A stretch of DNA of 64,000 nucleotides from Peribacillus asahii (GTDB lineage Bacteria > Bacillota > Bacilli > Bacillales > DSM-1321): the NCBI RefSeq assembly GCF_004006295.1, contig NZ_CP026095.1, forward strand, positions 3,024,001-3,088,000. The letters are read 5' to 3'. The notes under the pieces were generated by a model. It had not been told where the DNA came from, did no database searches, and worked only from the letters and a program-made list of their open reading frames with translations. How positions within the stretch are numbered: position 1 is the stretch's first letter; every line of letters begins with the position of its first letter. This document shows, piece by piece, positions 8,959-17,897 of the stretch. Made by a program: the position numbers and the translations under genes.

Positions 8959-9437
8959 CATGCAAATAAGCGTTTGTTTATATGAATTAACTTTTCTTCA
9001 AGTGGGAATGGAAGGACAATATTGTGGTTTTTCAATTCTTTTATACTAATATCCCTGACAAGTTTTAACGCTTCTTGCTTAAAAGTATGGGTAACGAAAC
9101 CGGCATTTACGTCACATAATTTTTGTAAGTATTGCATGGTATCCTGCAGCAATAATTGTTTCACATGCATATTATTCAGCTGACAAATCAATTTATGCTG
9201 CAACCCTTTTATTACAGCGATTTGATCAACATGTGCAATAATGTTTGTTCCCTCTTCATCCATAAAACATGCGGAAACATAGTGACCTTTGGAGATATCA
9301 ACATTTATAAACACAGGATTTTGATAAGATTCACCAGAAGTTAATCTTATCATGTCTGCTTCTGCGGCTCCGCCTATTTTACGGTGATTTGAAATAACAG
9401 TATGAATATCTTTCAACCCATATAGCATGTTAATCAT
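8958..9437 (-). CDS. Unknown protein under a Fur box, convergent with the encapsulin operon
   Basis: 159 aa; I do not recognise the family. No signal peptide or transmembrane segment is obvious. It has two cysteines (in KLICQLNN and KLCDVNAG) and scattered histidines, and looks like a soluble mixed alpha/beta protein. GGGAGG sits eight bases before the ATG. A near-consensus Fur box overlaps its promoter, so it should be induced when iron is scarce. Position beside an iron-storage compartment suggests a part in iron handling, for example storage, release or heme. That is inference only. Confidence 0.75.
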   Translation of the reverse strand: MINMLYGLKDIHTVISNHRKIGGAAEADMIRLTSGESYQNPVFINVDISKGHYVSACFMDEEGTNIIAHVDQIAVIKGLQHKLICQLNNMHVKQLLLQDTMQYLQKLCDVNAGFVTHTFKQEALKLVRDISIKELKNHNIVLPFPLEEKLIHINKRLFA

Positions 9438-9481
9438 GTTGTTCCTCCCGAAAAAATATCTGATATATGTCTACTTTCAAT

Positions 9482-9508
9482 TTTATAGATAATGAGAATC
9501 ATTGTCAA
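9482..9508 (-). promoter_or_regulatory. Fur box within the promoter of the 159-aa gene
   Basis: GATAATGAGAATCATTGTC (9488-9506) matches the 19-bp Fur consensus at 17 of 19 positions. On the minus strand TTGACA (9503-9508) serves as -35, and TAAAAT lies 17 bp downstream. The Fur site covers the -35/-10 spacer, the expected place for iron-dependent repression. Confidence 0.85.
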
Positions 9509-9746
9509 TTTATATTTATTCATGATACATAGGATTCTTTCCAACATAGTTTTATCTTTACCAATAAACTCCGCTAGCCCCTTTGTATCATTCCTTTATC
9601 CTCCTATACAATAACAGTCCATTGCGTTATCATAACTTTTTATGTAAAAAAATGTAAGAATCAAGAAGGGGTTGAGGGAATAAGAGAGAATAAGTAATAA
9701 CTGAAATCTTAAAAGATTACATCCACTTTGAAAGGAGGTGAATAAT
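9509..9746. other. Intergenic stretch before the DUF1540 gene
   Basis: AT-rich and non-coding. GTTATCATAAC near 9625 is a small palindrome. I see no convincing promoter or gene. Confidence 0.4.
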
Positions 9747-9905
9747 ATGGCACATGGCGTATTATGCGAGGTAAATAGCTGTAAAAACTGGGAACAAGGA
9801 AATAAATGTGCGGCTGATTTAATTTATGTAGGAAACCTTGAGAAGAGACAAACATCTGAAATTGAAGAAACAGGCTGTAAAACCTTTGAACCTTCTAGTT
9901 CATAA
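9747..9905 (+). CDS. Small cysteine-rich DUF1540 protein
   Basis: 52 aa starting MAHGVLCEVNSCKNW. Cysteines occur in LCEVNSC, NKCAAD and GCKTFEP, the pattern of DUF1540 proteins, which are short, probably metal-binding, and common in spore formers. Very strong ribosome binding site AAAGGAGGTG six bases upstream. A decayed second copy follows at about 10040-10144. No function is established. Confidence 0.85.
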   Translation: MAHGVLCEVNSCKNWEQGNKCAADLIYVGNLEKRQTSEIEETGCKTFEPSSS

Positions 9906-10009
9906 AAAATACCTCTAAGATTTCATCAGTTAACAACAACTTTCATTTTCTGCTATCAAATCTTCTATGTTACATTCAAAAAATAAAGTAAGTATCAATG
10001 ACCTCGAAT

Positions 10010-10026
10010 ATGTTATACGATAACAT
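10010..10026. repeat. 17-bp perfect dyad
   Basis: ATGTTAT-acg-ATAACAT between the two DUF1540 copies. It could be an operator; no regulator is known. Confidence 0.35.
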
Positions 10027-10039
10027 GAGGTGTGATACT

Positions 10040-10144
10040 ACAGCTCCAGATGTTCTTTGTAAGTCATAAGGGCAAACAAGTATCCAATCTCCAATCAGTG
10101 AAGAAACAGATTGCAAAACATTCATACCAGAGGCTTTTGCTTAA
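10040..10144 (+). pseudogene. Decayed DUF1540 copy
   Basis: The frame ending at 10144 encodes ISEETDCKTFIPEAFA, matching the EIEETGCKTFEP end of the gene just upstream. The segment before it (VSHKGKQ) is in another frame and the start is lost. This points to a tandem duplicate that has decayed. Confidence 0.5.
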
Positions 10145-10150
10145 TTTTCT

Positions 10151-10177
10151 AAGGGTAACCATTTTGAGGTTACCCTT
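10151..10177. terminator. Hairpin between convergent units
   Basis: AAGGGTAACC / GGTTACCCTT around a seven-base loop: a perfect 10-bp stem between the DUF1540 remnant and the minus-strand gene ending at 10180. Confidence 0.6.
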
Positions 10178-10179
10178 CA

Positions 10180-10356
10180 TTATTCATGTTCATAGAATTT
10201 TTTCATATTAAAAAAAGGCATAGAATAAAAGATTTTTATTTCGGCTTTTCTATTACAATACAGACAAGAACAGTGACAATCTTTGATTTTTTTCACATGA
10301 GGAATAGTAAGACGTTTTAATCCTTCCTTAACATGCTTGTGACACACCATTAACAT
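10180..10356 (-). CDS. Small hypothetical protein with a CxC/CxxC cluster
   Basis: 58 aa from the ATG at 10356, which has GGAGGGG eight bases upstream; the longer reading from 10425 has no ribosome site. It is basic, with cysteines in DCHCSCLYCNRK suggesting metal binding. I do not recognise the family. Confidence 0.6.
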   Translation of the reverse strand: MLMVCHKHVKEGLKRLTIPHVKKIKDCHCSCLYCNRKAEIKIFYSMPFFNMKKFYEHE

Positions 10357-10480
10357 ATCATGTTCCCCTCCCCTTTTAGAACTGTATATGTATATGAAGT
10401 CACTACATCGATTTATTAATAACAATTTTTCACAAAAGGAGTTTTTTTATCAATATCATTTAACATAACCTAAAATAAAG

Positions 10481-10505
10481 AAAACCCCGAATGAATCGGG
10501 TTTTT
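10481..10505 (-). terminator. Terminator of spo0M
   Basis: AAAACCCcGA pairs with TCGGGTTTTT around ATGAA, just past the spo0M stop on the minus strand, followed there by a T-rich run. Confidence 0.75.
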
Positions 10506-10512
10506 CTCACCA

Positions 10513-11271
10513 TTAAATATATCGAATTAAAAAATCATTGATTCTATGCTTCATGTTCGGAATATCATGACTTGTTAAAGATAAACGAACATTCTTTTCA
10601 CTATCGCCAAACAACGCAGCAAAACCACGAGACTTACGATCCAATTCGACTAATACTTCTAACGCCTGTTCGTTTTTCACAAAAAATACGAATTCAAGCT
10701 CCTTTAAGCGGCCGCGAAAGGCTCCGCTAACCGGTACAAATTCGAATTCTTGAAAATAAGGTGCATATGTACGAAAACGAAAAGGAGCTTCCTCACAATC
10801 CACTTCTCGCAATCGAAACCCTAATTCCTTTACAGCATGTAAAACAGAATCAATTAGTGGATTGGCCACGACTCTAATATAATCCTGATCTGTAGGGTCG
10901 ATGGCATTTTTTATATCCATTCCTGTTTTAATCCAAATCTTTGTCTTTGCGTAAGTAAGAGGTGTTTCAAATGGAAGTTGAAAGCTGAAAGGGATTTCTT
11001 TCGTTTCATTTGGTCCAATTACGAAAGGTTGAGTGAGTAAATACCGGTTAATGGTCGCTGTCTTTTGATACGTATGATCATCGTTTTCCACTTCATAATT
11101 CGTATGTAGCGTTAAATAAATTTCGTCAATTTTCTGTTCAACTGTTCCACCTTGAACGTCAATGATTCCTGAAACTGTTTCCCCAAGCGTATATTGACTT
11201 TTTTCCAACTTCGTATCCACTTTTGCATTGCCAATGCCTATACTCGCTAACATCTTATTAAAAACCGACAT
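10513..11271 (-). CDS. spo0M: Sporulation-control protein Spo0M
   Basis: 252 aa, arrestin-like beta-sandwich protein. It begins MSVFNKMLASIGIGNAKVDTKL, the typical Spo0M N-terminus, which decided the start at 11271: AGGAG lies eight bases upstream, while earlier GTG/ATG codons abut the ribosome site. In B. subtilis Spo0M affects sporulation and cell-cycle or cytoskeletal control through unclear contacts. Followed by its own terminator. Confidence 0.9.
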   Translation of the reverse strand: MSVFNKMLASIGIGNAKVDTKLEKSQYTLGETVSGIIDVQGGTVEQKIDEIYLTLHTNYEVENDDHTYQKTATINRYLLTQPFVIGPNETKEIPFSFQLPFETPLTYAKTKIWIKTGMDIKNAIDPTDQDYIRVVANPLIDSVLHAVKELGFRLREVDCEEAPFRFRTYAPYFQEFEFVPVSGAFRGRLKELEFVFFVKNEQALEVLVELDRKSRGFAALFGDSEKNVRLSLTSHDIPNMKHRINDFLIRYI

Positions 11272-11440
11272 CCTCATCACTCCTATTTTATAGAATATAA
11301 ACTATCTTTATTATAAATGAATACTTCTAAAGCATGTCTAGTCGTTTGTTAGAAAACTGTGTCAAATGGATACCTCAATATAAAACGACGGATTACTCCG
11401 CCGTCAAGTATTCTATGAAAAGTAAGGAATTCGGTATCGA

Positions 11441-11611
11441 TTATTCTTCTAATTCCTCATCAATGATGCACTTTTGGATTAAATAATCGAATGTGATGTC
11501 AGCAAGATCTTCGGCTTCTAACTCTGTTGGAGCATAACCTCTTTTCAGCAATTCTACAAAAAAGAATTCTGCAATTTCTTCTGTATCAATAATAACCTCA
11601 ATTTCTCGCAT
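11441..11611 (-). CDS. yozD: YozD-family small protein
   Basis: 56 aa, acidic: MREIEVIIDTEEIAEFFF...ADITFDYLIQKCIIDEE, close to what I recall of B. subtilis YozD. Start at 11611 chosen for the upstream GGAGGGGG. It lies just downstream of yodN, the same order as in B. subtilis (yozD-yodN-yozE). Function unknown. A weak hairpin (GACGG/CCGTC, about 11387-11405) may end the transcript. Confidence 0.75.
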   Translation of the reverse strand: MREIEVIIDTEEIAEFFFVELLKRGYAPTELEAEDLADITFDYLIQKCIIDEELEE

Positions 11612-11676
11612 ACCATCGCCCCCTCCATACAAGTTCTATGATAATTGCTAAACGAATATTCATAAAATTACTATTT

Positions 11677-12384
11677 CTAAGAGTTCGTTTTCTTTTTCTT
11701 ACGATTTGGGTACAACTCTTCAGCTGCTCTACGAATTTTCCCAAGAGCAATATTCATAATATGCTGATATTCATCATCACCAAATTCTTTAAATAATCGA
11801 TTATAATCATTATATAAATCTAACAAGCCATCAATATGTTGTTTTTGCTCTTTAGTTGTCATTTTCTTATTCCTCTCACCTTTACGAGGATTATTTAGCT
11901 TCGGCTGCTCTTTTTCTTTTTTATGTGCGGAGTATAATATCTCTAATTTTTGAATAATCGCTTCTGCTCGCTTAGCATCGGCTATTAATGTCATTTCCTC
12001 TTCATGCGCTTCAAGCCATTCTCCATCAGAAATTCGCGTTAATTCGTAAATGACATCTTCCCAAGCGCTGTCTTTATACCGCCAAATCTCTGTCCGATAA
12101 CCAACAATTTTAAAGTAATCGTACTCATACCCATCGACTTGTACTAAATCGCCTAATAAAAATTTATATTCAATATTAATTTGTTCCTTCTCAAAAACAA
12201 TTTCTCCATCATAATCATCAATATGCTCCAGGGTACTCTCCACATAAAGTCCATCGCTGTAGTTTACTTCATATACATAAGTACCATCGAGAAACTTTAC
12301 ATCTGTGATTTTACCGACTGTCCCATACATTTTGATGATGATTGTATCACCAACCTTAAACTTCGGCTCCTTTTTCTTTCCCAT
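11677..12384 (-). CDS. yodN: YodN-like hypothetical protein
   Basis: 235 aa. The N-terminal half has two SH3-like beta modules (FKVGDTIIIKMYGTVGKITDV, then FLLGDLVQVDGYEYDYFKIVG); the C-terminal half is charged and helical, with a Lys-rich tail. Start at 12384 (ATG-GGA) has GAGGAG nine bases upstream; the ATG at 12393 abuts it. Position between yozD and yozE supports YodN. Function unknown. Confidence 0.65.
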   Translation of the reverse strand: MGKKKEPKFKVGDTIIIKMYGTVGKITDVKFLDGTYVYEVNYSDGLYVESTLEHIDDYDGEIVFEKEQINIEYKFLLGDLVQVDGYEYDYFKIVGYRTEIWRYKDSAWEDVIYELTRISDGEWLEAHEEEMTLIADAKRAEAIIQKLEILYSAHKKEKEQPKLNNPRKGERNKKMTTKEQKQHIDGLLDLYNDYNRLFKEFGDDEYQHIMNIALGKIRRAAEELYPNRKKKKTNS

Positions 12385-12494
12385 CAGCGACATCTCCTCA
12401 AATGGTCCCCTACCGAGTAATTACTAAAGTATATGCTTCAATAAGGATAGACGTTAATAGAAAAAGGTAGGCATTCTCCCAAATTACACATAAA

Positions 12495-12542
12495 GAAAGC
12501 GCAATCTAAAGATTGTGCTTTCAACCTTTAGACTGCGCTTTC
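12495..12542 (-). terminator. Terminator downstream of yozE, with two alternative stems
   Basis: An outer 17-bp stem (GAAAGCGCAATCTAAAG with CTTTAGACTGCGCTTTC, one mismatch) overlaps a shorter alternative stem at 12496-12521 (AAAGCGCAATCT with AGATTGTGCTTT). The minus-strand side continues TTTCTTTATG. Probably a simple terminator. Confidence 0.6.
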
Positions 12543-12652
12543 TTCGTAATTACGATAGAGAGTTCAGCACATTTAACATAAAGCGATGCCAAATTACTCA
12601 TCTGCCATAGTAAGAAGAGGTTTTTAAAATGGCTCTTCCTCTATAGGACATT

Positions 12653-12880
12653 TCACCATAGCCCTTCTTCGGATTGCATGAATATATCCCATGCCTCATC
12701 AAAAACAGACATACTTTCTAAATAATCCACATTCATTTCTAAATAGCGGCTTAGCTCATCATAGTCAACCGATTGCTTTGGAAAACTATGATCCAAAAAA
12801 GCATGATTAGCAAATTTAGTAATTGCATCAACCTCTTTCGGTTGTCGATACGTCATTAGAAATGTATAAAACGACTTCAT
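12653..12880 (-). CDS. yozE: YozE family protein (DUF1250-like)
   Basis: 75 aa: MKSFYTFLMTYRQPK...FANHAFLDHSFPKQS..YLEMNVDYLESMSVFDEAW, which closely fits YozE, a small helical Bacillus protein of unknown function. Start at 12880 because GTGGGGA lies at proper distance. Same strand and order as yodN and yozD. Confidence 0.85.
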   Translation of the reverse strand: MKSFYTFLMTYRQPKEVDAITKFANHAFLDHSFPKQSVDYDELSRYLEMNVDYLESMSVFDEAWDIFMQSEEGLW

Positions 12881-13152
12881 ATTCATTCCCCACTCTTCAA
12901 ATAGATGATTGTTGCTTTACTATATCGAAACTCTCAGAGCACGTCTACACTTTTTAACCTGACTCCAAAATTACCGTTATATGAAATTTATAAATCATAA
13001 TTATTAATCCTTGCATCATTTGAAACCGCGGTTACACACATCTTTCAGCATAGCCATTATATAAAAACCTTTCCATTCTATAGGTTATTATTAACTAATA
13101 AAATTGTTGTCAGCCAAACATCCAATTACTTTTAATCATTGGATTCAGTCTC
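12881..13152. other. Gap between yozE and the nitrilase-family gene
   Basis: Nothing coding. A weak hairpin ATCCAAT/ATTGGAT (13120-13144) may end the nitrilase-family transcript. Confidence 0.4.
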
Positions 13153-13917
13153 TTACTCTATATAATCAACCTCTACCTGAGCGGAATGTAATTGTTGTCG
13201 TTCTAGATTCCATTCAAACGTGATAATAGCTGATTGTTTGGATTGATGAGTGAAAATTCGTTCACCATTTTTAATAAGCGAACTTTCCGCTTGCAAAAAA
13301 CTAACGGTTTCATCTTCTCCAGTACGGTTACAAACGATAATAGGCAATCCTGTCTCAACGGACCTTTGCTCCCACTCTCCATTCGGACCATGTAACCCTG
13401 GTCCCCATGAAGCCGGTGCTATAATGATTTCTGCACCTTTCTGACATAATCGCTCAGCAACATTGGTTGTATAGGCATCTGCACAAATCATAATCCCTAC
13501 ATGTATATCATCTATTGTAATCGGCTCAATCACTTTACCGGCTGTAGACCAACCATCCGATAAAACATTAATCTTTCTTTGCTTCCCTATTATTTGACCA
13601 TTTGAATCAATCACAAATACTGAATTATAATACTTCCCATCTTCCCCTTTTTCAGGACTACCTAGAAAGACTGTTGTATCGATAGATTTTACTAATTGAC
13701 AAAAACTGTTCATCCATGAATTGGGTTGACGTTCAATCCAATCTACTCCAATCTTGTGCCGAAATTGTAATCCGCTTACACTAAGCTCAGGCGTAATAAT
13801 CCAGTCTACTTCTTTATTGGACGCAAGCTTTACAGAACGTTCAATCAATTCTTGGTTATATCTTATATCCCCTGCAATCGGCAGTAAATGCAATAGGGCA
13901 ATCTTTACTCTCTTCAA
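13153..13917 (-). CDS. Nitrilase-superfamily carbon-nitrogen hydrolase
   Basis: 254 aa from a TTG at 13917 (GGAG eight bases upstream); a GTG at 13926 overlaps that ribosome site. In the 257-residue numbering from that GTG, the catalytic triad is E47 (TPELSVSG), K118 (KQRKINVL) and C148 (IMICADAY). It differs from MtnU in sequence, and the amide substrate cannot be told. No conserved partner gene. Confidence 0.8.
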   Translation of the reverse strand: MKRVKIALLHLLPIAGDIRYNQELIERSVKLASNKEVDWIITPELSVSGLQFRHKIGVDWIERQPNSWMNSFCQLVKSIDTTVFLGSPEKGEDGKYYNSVFVIDSNGQIIGKQRKINVLSDGWSTAGKVIEPITIDDIHVGIMICADAYTTNVAERLCQKGAEIIIAPASWGPGLHGPNGEWEQRSVETGLPIIVCNRTGEDETVSFLQAESSLIKNGERIFTHQSKQSAIITFEWNLERQQLHSAQVEVDYIE

Positions 13918-14065
13918 TATAGTCACTCCATTCGATAAAACGTTTACTGAAACTACTACTATTTTAAACTAGGGAACTATTTCATACATTAAAAAATAAA
14001 TTTGACTGGCTGCTCTTCGTTCTACGTTATACGAATATAAAAGAATAACATAAAAATAACGCCTG

Positions 14066-14887
14066 CTATTCAGCGGCGTTTTCATTAAAGATAACTGCTT
14101 GAGGTCGTGTTGCTTTAAACCATTGCGACATAAATATCCAGATGAGAATAAAGTCAACAACCCCCCCTCCGTAATACATTAACATGGTGCCCATTTCCGC
14201 CTGAGCTAGGGGTACACCATTAGGTGGTTGAGCGTACATATACTTAGATAAAATATTATGACCAGCTAAAGCGAGCACAAGCACCAACGCACGGTAGACA
14301 AAGCTAAATGAATGCGGGGTTGGATCAACATAAATCATAGACGCAGTAAATATGTAGCCAGCTAAAAATATATGCAAATGAATCACTATATGAAAAAAGG
14401 GATTATTGTGCATCATCATATATAAATCCGTCGTATAAAGTATCCATAGCCCTCCAATATTAAGAAAAGAGGTCACAATAGGATTCATTAATATCCATAC
14501 AGGTCGGCTTTTTAGTATACGCGAAAGACGTCTTGCTAAGGATATATTCAATGTTCGTAATAGTAAAGTCATAGGTGCCCCTAACACAAGCAAAAGTGGT
14601 GCAAGCATTCCTAAAAGCAAATGAACAATCATATGTGCAGTAAAATCATTATGGGCACGTGCTGCTAAAGGGCCGAAAACTGCCGAAAAGGCTAAGACCA
14701 TCCCAAAACTCCATAAGATAATCCGATAGAATGGCCATGTCTTATAACGACGACTTGATTGAATCGCAGCAACGATATACATAACAAATGCTAGTACAAA
14801 CAGGAATGCCAAAACAAACTGAATTCCCTCTCCATTTGTATAAGACATAGGAGTAGTAGAGACATAGGAGTGATTATGACTATTCAT
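14066..14887 (-). CDS. ctaG: CtaG-type cytochrome oxidase assembly protein
   Basis: 273 aa with about seven transmembrane segments and several membrane histidines (AHNDFTAHMIVHLLLGM, HIVIHLHIFLAGY), typical of the caa3_CtaG family involved in assembling caa3-type cytochrome c oxidase, probably copper delivery. Start at ATG 14887, which overlaps the end of the DUF2243 gene; an earlier GTG abuts its ribosome site. A second ctaG elsewhere cannot be excluded. Confidence 0.85.
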   Translation of the reverse strand: MNSHNHSYVSTTPMSYTNGEGIQFVLAFLFVLAFVMYIVAAIQSSRRYKTWPFYRIILWSFGMVLAFSAVFGPLAARAHNDFTAHMIVHLLLGMLAPLLLVLGAPMTLLLRTLNISLARRLSRILKSRPVWILMNPIVTSFLNIGGLWILYTTDLYMMMHNNPFFHIVIHLHIFLAGYIFTASMIYVDPTPHSFSFVYRALVLVLALAGHNILSKYMYAQPPNGVPLAQAEMGTMLMYYGGGVVDFILIWIFMSQWFKATRPQAVIFNENAAE

Positions 14888-15368
14888 GTGAAACACTCTC
14901 TTCTGATTTTTGGATACGTTGTGTATGAGTAATTAAAATAAGGCCAATTATAGTTAGAACAAGAGCAATAATATTCCAAGTTAAATCATAAGGAAAGATA
15001 TCTACGTTATAACGAATTTGATGAAGCCGCATGACCTTATGTTGAATAGTTCCATCATATAGTTGAAAGATACCTACACCAAAAAATAAGCCTCCCCACC
15101 ACCTAGTGAACCATAATGCATGGCGTCTCCGAAGGTCAGCAAGCATAAACAACCCACCGACTGTTGCAAACCAGCTAAAAGCATGAAATAAACCGTCTGA
15201 GACAAGTCCGATAGAAGTTGTAGATTTGTCATAAAAGTGATGCCAATGCAAGAGTTGATGAAAAACCACTTCATCAAAAAAAGCCACTAAACCAAGACCA
15301 AATAGAAAGCCTGACCATAAATTACGTGTTGAGTATATAAATCGATTTTTTGTAACATAATCAGCCAT
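14880..15368 (-). CDS. DUF2243 membrane protein
   Basis: 162 aa with four predicted transmembrane helices and a conserved His/Asp motif (FFDEVVFHQLLHWHHFYD). Starts at 15368 (MADYVTK) behind AGGAGGG; longer readings lack a ribosome site. It overlaps ctaG by a few bases, and DUF2243 genes are often coupled to ctaG-like genes. A metal or heme-oxidase assembly role is inferred from that pairing. Confidence 0.8.
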   Translation of the reverse strand: MADYVTKNRFIYSTRNLWSGFLFGLGLVAFFDEVVFHQLLHWHHFYDKSTTSIGLVSDGLFHAFSWFATVGGLFMLADLRRRHALWFTRWWGGLFFGVGIFQLYDGTIQHKVMRLHQIRYNVDIFPYDLTWNIIALVLTIIGLILITHTQRIQKSEESVSHE

Positions 15369-15592
15369 AGATAGTACCCTCCTTTTTGTAGAGATCATCC
15401 CCCACTTATTCCCTAACATATGTTCTAGTTTAGCCCAATTGTATATAGTACATAACATTGTACACTCACTTTTATCTCAGATTAACAAACAGGAAAATCC
15501 CCTACTTTGTAAGCGTCAAATATTCCCCACCTACTACTTGTAAATAGCTCATGAGATAATCTCCTTACATCATACATGTGGAGGTTTTTTTT

Positions 15593-15913
15593 ATGAAAAA
15601 GCGCCTTATAAAGAAAGAATGGGAAGCTCACATCCAAGATTTCAAAGAAAGTGGATTATCAAAAGCTGCTTGGTGTCAAAAACAGAACCTGCCGATTCAT
15701 CAGCTATATTATTGGCTCAAGAAATTATCACCTCAAGCTGATCGTCCAACTGAAAGTACACGCACAAAATGGGTATCTGTGAATATCCCTCCAATAGAAG
15801 AAAAAATACATACCACCATCCGCATTCATTTTAAGGAAGCTACAATTGAAATAGATACACCATTTACTCCACAAGTGCTTTTACAAGTGATGCAGACGGT
15901 AAAACAACTATGA
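15593..15913 (+). CDS. IS66 TnpA-like accessory protein
   Basis: 106 aa. An N-terminal helix-turn-helix-like segment (EWEAHIQDFKESGLSKAAWCQ) and LYYWLKK are typical of IS66 TnpA. ATG at 15593 behind GGAGG. Its end overlaps tnpB (ATGA), so the pair is translationally coupled. Confidence 0.85.
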   Translation: MKKRLIKKEWEAHIQDFKESGLSKAAWCQKQNLPIHQLYYWLKKLSPQADRPTESTRTKWVSVNIPPIEEKIHTTIRIHFKEATIEIDTPFTPQVLLQVMQTVKQL

Positions 15914-16266
15914 TACTAGAAACAGCCATTGAAAGGGTATGTATCGCACAAGGAGCTACAGACTTACGTAAATCTATTGATGGACTGGCAGCCATTGTGA
16001 AGGAAGAGTTTGATTTAGATCCCTTTTCTTCTTGTTTATTTGTCTTTTGCAATCGCTCACGCGATAAACTAAAGATTCTCGTGTGGGAACATAATGGGTT
16101 TTGGTTGCATTATCGCAGATTGGAAAAAGGAAAGTTTGACTGGCCAACTAAACATCCAAATGTGCCACTTACCATATCAAGAAGGCAACTGAGATGGCTT
16201 CTTGATGGATTTTCATTTGAACAAAAACAAGGGCATCAAGCCGTATATGCGAGAACAATCCTATGA
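15910..16266 (+). CDS. tnpB: IS66 TnpB (IS66 Orf2) accessory protein
   Basis: 118 aa, full length. GATDLRKSIDGLAAIV near residue 13, LFVFCNRSRDKLKILVWEHNGFWL and RLEKGKFDWP are the IS66 Orf2 signature. Needed with TnpA and TnpC for transposition in this family. Confidence 0.95.
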   Translation: MILETAIERVCIAQGATDLRKSIDGLAAIVKEEFDLDPFSSCLFVFCNRSRDKLKILVWEHNGFWLHYRRLEKGKFDWPTKHPNVPLTISRRQLRWLLDGFSFEQKQGHQAVYARTIL

Positions 16267-16307
16267 AAAATTTATATATTTAGAAGGGATTTGATTCATT
16301 TTGTCGA

Positions 16308-17897
16308 ATGGATTCATCTATGAAAACAACATCCTCTCATCAAAATCAACCTACAATTGAATCTCTTCAAGCTCAAGTAGAAGAACTCACGGCAAAAGTG
16401 AGATGGTACGAAGAACAATTTCGTCTTAGCCAACAAAAACGGTTTGGTACGTCTAGCGAAAAAACAACGGAAAATCAACTCGCTCTAGAACTGTTTAATG
16501 AGGCTGAGAAAGAAAGTGATACCGAAGTACCCGAACCAGTTGTTGAAACCATCACCTATCGTCGTAAAAAGAAACGCGGTCATAGGGATGAGTCCGTCCA
16601 AAACCTTCCTATCGAAACGATTGAATATCGTTTGGCTGACGAGGAACAGGTTTGTTCGTGCTGTGGTGGTGCTTTACATGAGATGAGTGTAGAAGTCCGT
16701 AAGGAACTGACGATTGTTCCTGCGGAAGTAAAGGTGACGGAACATAAGAGATATGTATATGCTTGCCGTAAGTGTGAATTAGATGAGATATCCACACCGA
16801 TTGTGACTGCCCAAATGCCGGCTCCTGCCTTTCCAAAAAGTATCGCTTCTCCGTCCATCATGGCATATATTATGACGCAAAAATATGTAGAAGGATTGCC
16901 TCTATATCGGCATGAAAAGCATTTTGAGCGAATGGGAATTTACTTATCACGTCAAACGATGGGAAATTGGTTATTATACGGGGCGGATCATTGGTTAGCG
17001 ATTTTATATAGTAGGATGCATGAGCATCTACTTACTCGAACCATCCTTCATGCGGATGAAACAACCTTCCAAGTCTTACGTGAACCTGGTCGTGCCGCAA
17101 CTACCAAGTCCTATCTGTGGTTATATCGTACAGGGAGAGATGACATCTCCATTGTTCTCTATGACTATCAACCAACAAGAGCAGGTGAACATCCGAAACG
17201 TTTTTTAACAGGATATCAAGGATATCTACAAGTGGATGGATATAATGGTTACAATCAAGTACCGGATGTCACCCTTGTGGGATGTTGGGCGCATGCCAGA
17301 CGTAAGTTTGATGAAGCCTTAAAGGCTTTACCTGATTCACAGAAGGGAAAAAAGGTGAAGGCGAGCGAAGGGTTGTATTTCTGTAATCAACTATACTCCA
17401 TTGAGAGAACGCTAAAACATGTCGACCCTATAGAACGATATGAACAGCGATTGGAAAAAAGCAGGCCCATTCTGGACCTTTTTTCGGCATGGCTTCATGA
17501 ACAAAAAGACCGAGTCCTACCCAAAAGCTCTCTAGGAAAAGCCATCACTTATTGTTTGAATCAATGGAATCATCTTGAAGCTTTTTTATTGGATGGCCAT
17601 TTAGAAATCGATAATAATAGAAGTGAACGTTCCATTAAACCGTTTGTGATCGGTCGAAAAAATTGGATGTTCTCGAATACACCGCGAGGTGCTAGAGGGA
17701 GCGCCATCATGTATAGTGTCGTTGAAACGGCAAAAGAGAACGGTTTAAGTCCTTATCCTTATCTTCGCTATTTATTTGAAACGCTACCAAATATGGATGT
17801 AACGAATAAAGAAGAAATAGATAAAGTCTTACCTTGGTCAACGGATTTACCTTCCATATGCAAGGTGCCGATAAAAAGGGAAGCAAACAAAAAGTAG
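16308..17897 (+). CDS. tnpC: IS66 TnpC transposase
   Basis: 529 aa, intact. Coiled-coil N-terminus (about 15-55), zinc-finger pair (CSCCGG, CRKC at about 110-155), and a DDE catalytic core with Asp in LHADETTF, Asp in QVDGYNGY and Glu in NNRSERSIKPF. The ribosome site is weak; start taken as the ATG at 16308. Confidence 0.93.
   Translation: MDSSMKTTSSHQNQPTIESLQAQVEELTAKVRWYEEQFRLSQQKRFGTSSEKTTENQLALELFNEAEKESDTEVPEPVVETITYRRKKKRGHRDESVQNLPIETIEYRLADEEQVCSCCGGALHEMSVEVRKELTIVPAEVKVTEHKRYVYACRKCELDEISTPIVTAQMPAPAFPKSIASPSIMAYIMTQKYVEGLPLYRHEKHFERMGIYLSRQTMGNWLLYGADHWLAILYSRMHEHLLTRTILHADETTFQVLREPGRAATTKSYLWLYRTGRDDISIVLYDYQPTRAGEHPKRFLTGYQGYLQVDGYNGYNQVPDVTLVGCWAHARRKFDEALKALPDSQKGKKVKASEGLYFCNQLYSIERTLKHVDPIERYEQRLEKSRPILDLFSAWLHEQKDRVLPKSSLGKAITYCLNQWNHLEAFLLDGHLEIDNNRSERSIKPFVIGRKNWMFSNTPRGARGSAIMYSVVETAKENGLSPYPYLRYLFETLPNMDVTNKEEIDKVLPWSTDLPSICKVPIKREANKK

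Noticed and set aside
9975..9995. AAAATAAAGTAAGTATC as a Tn7-like site
   Set aside because: TGT is present upstream, but the distance to AAAG is wrong by three bases and there are no companion sites.
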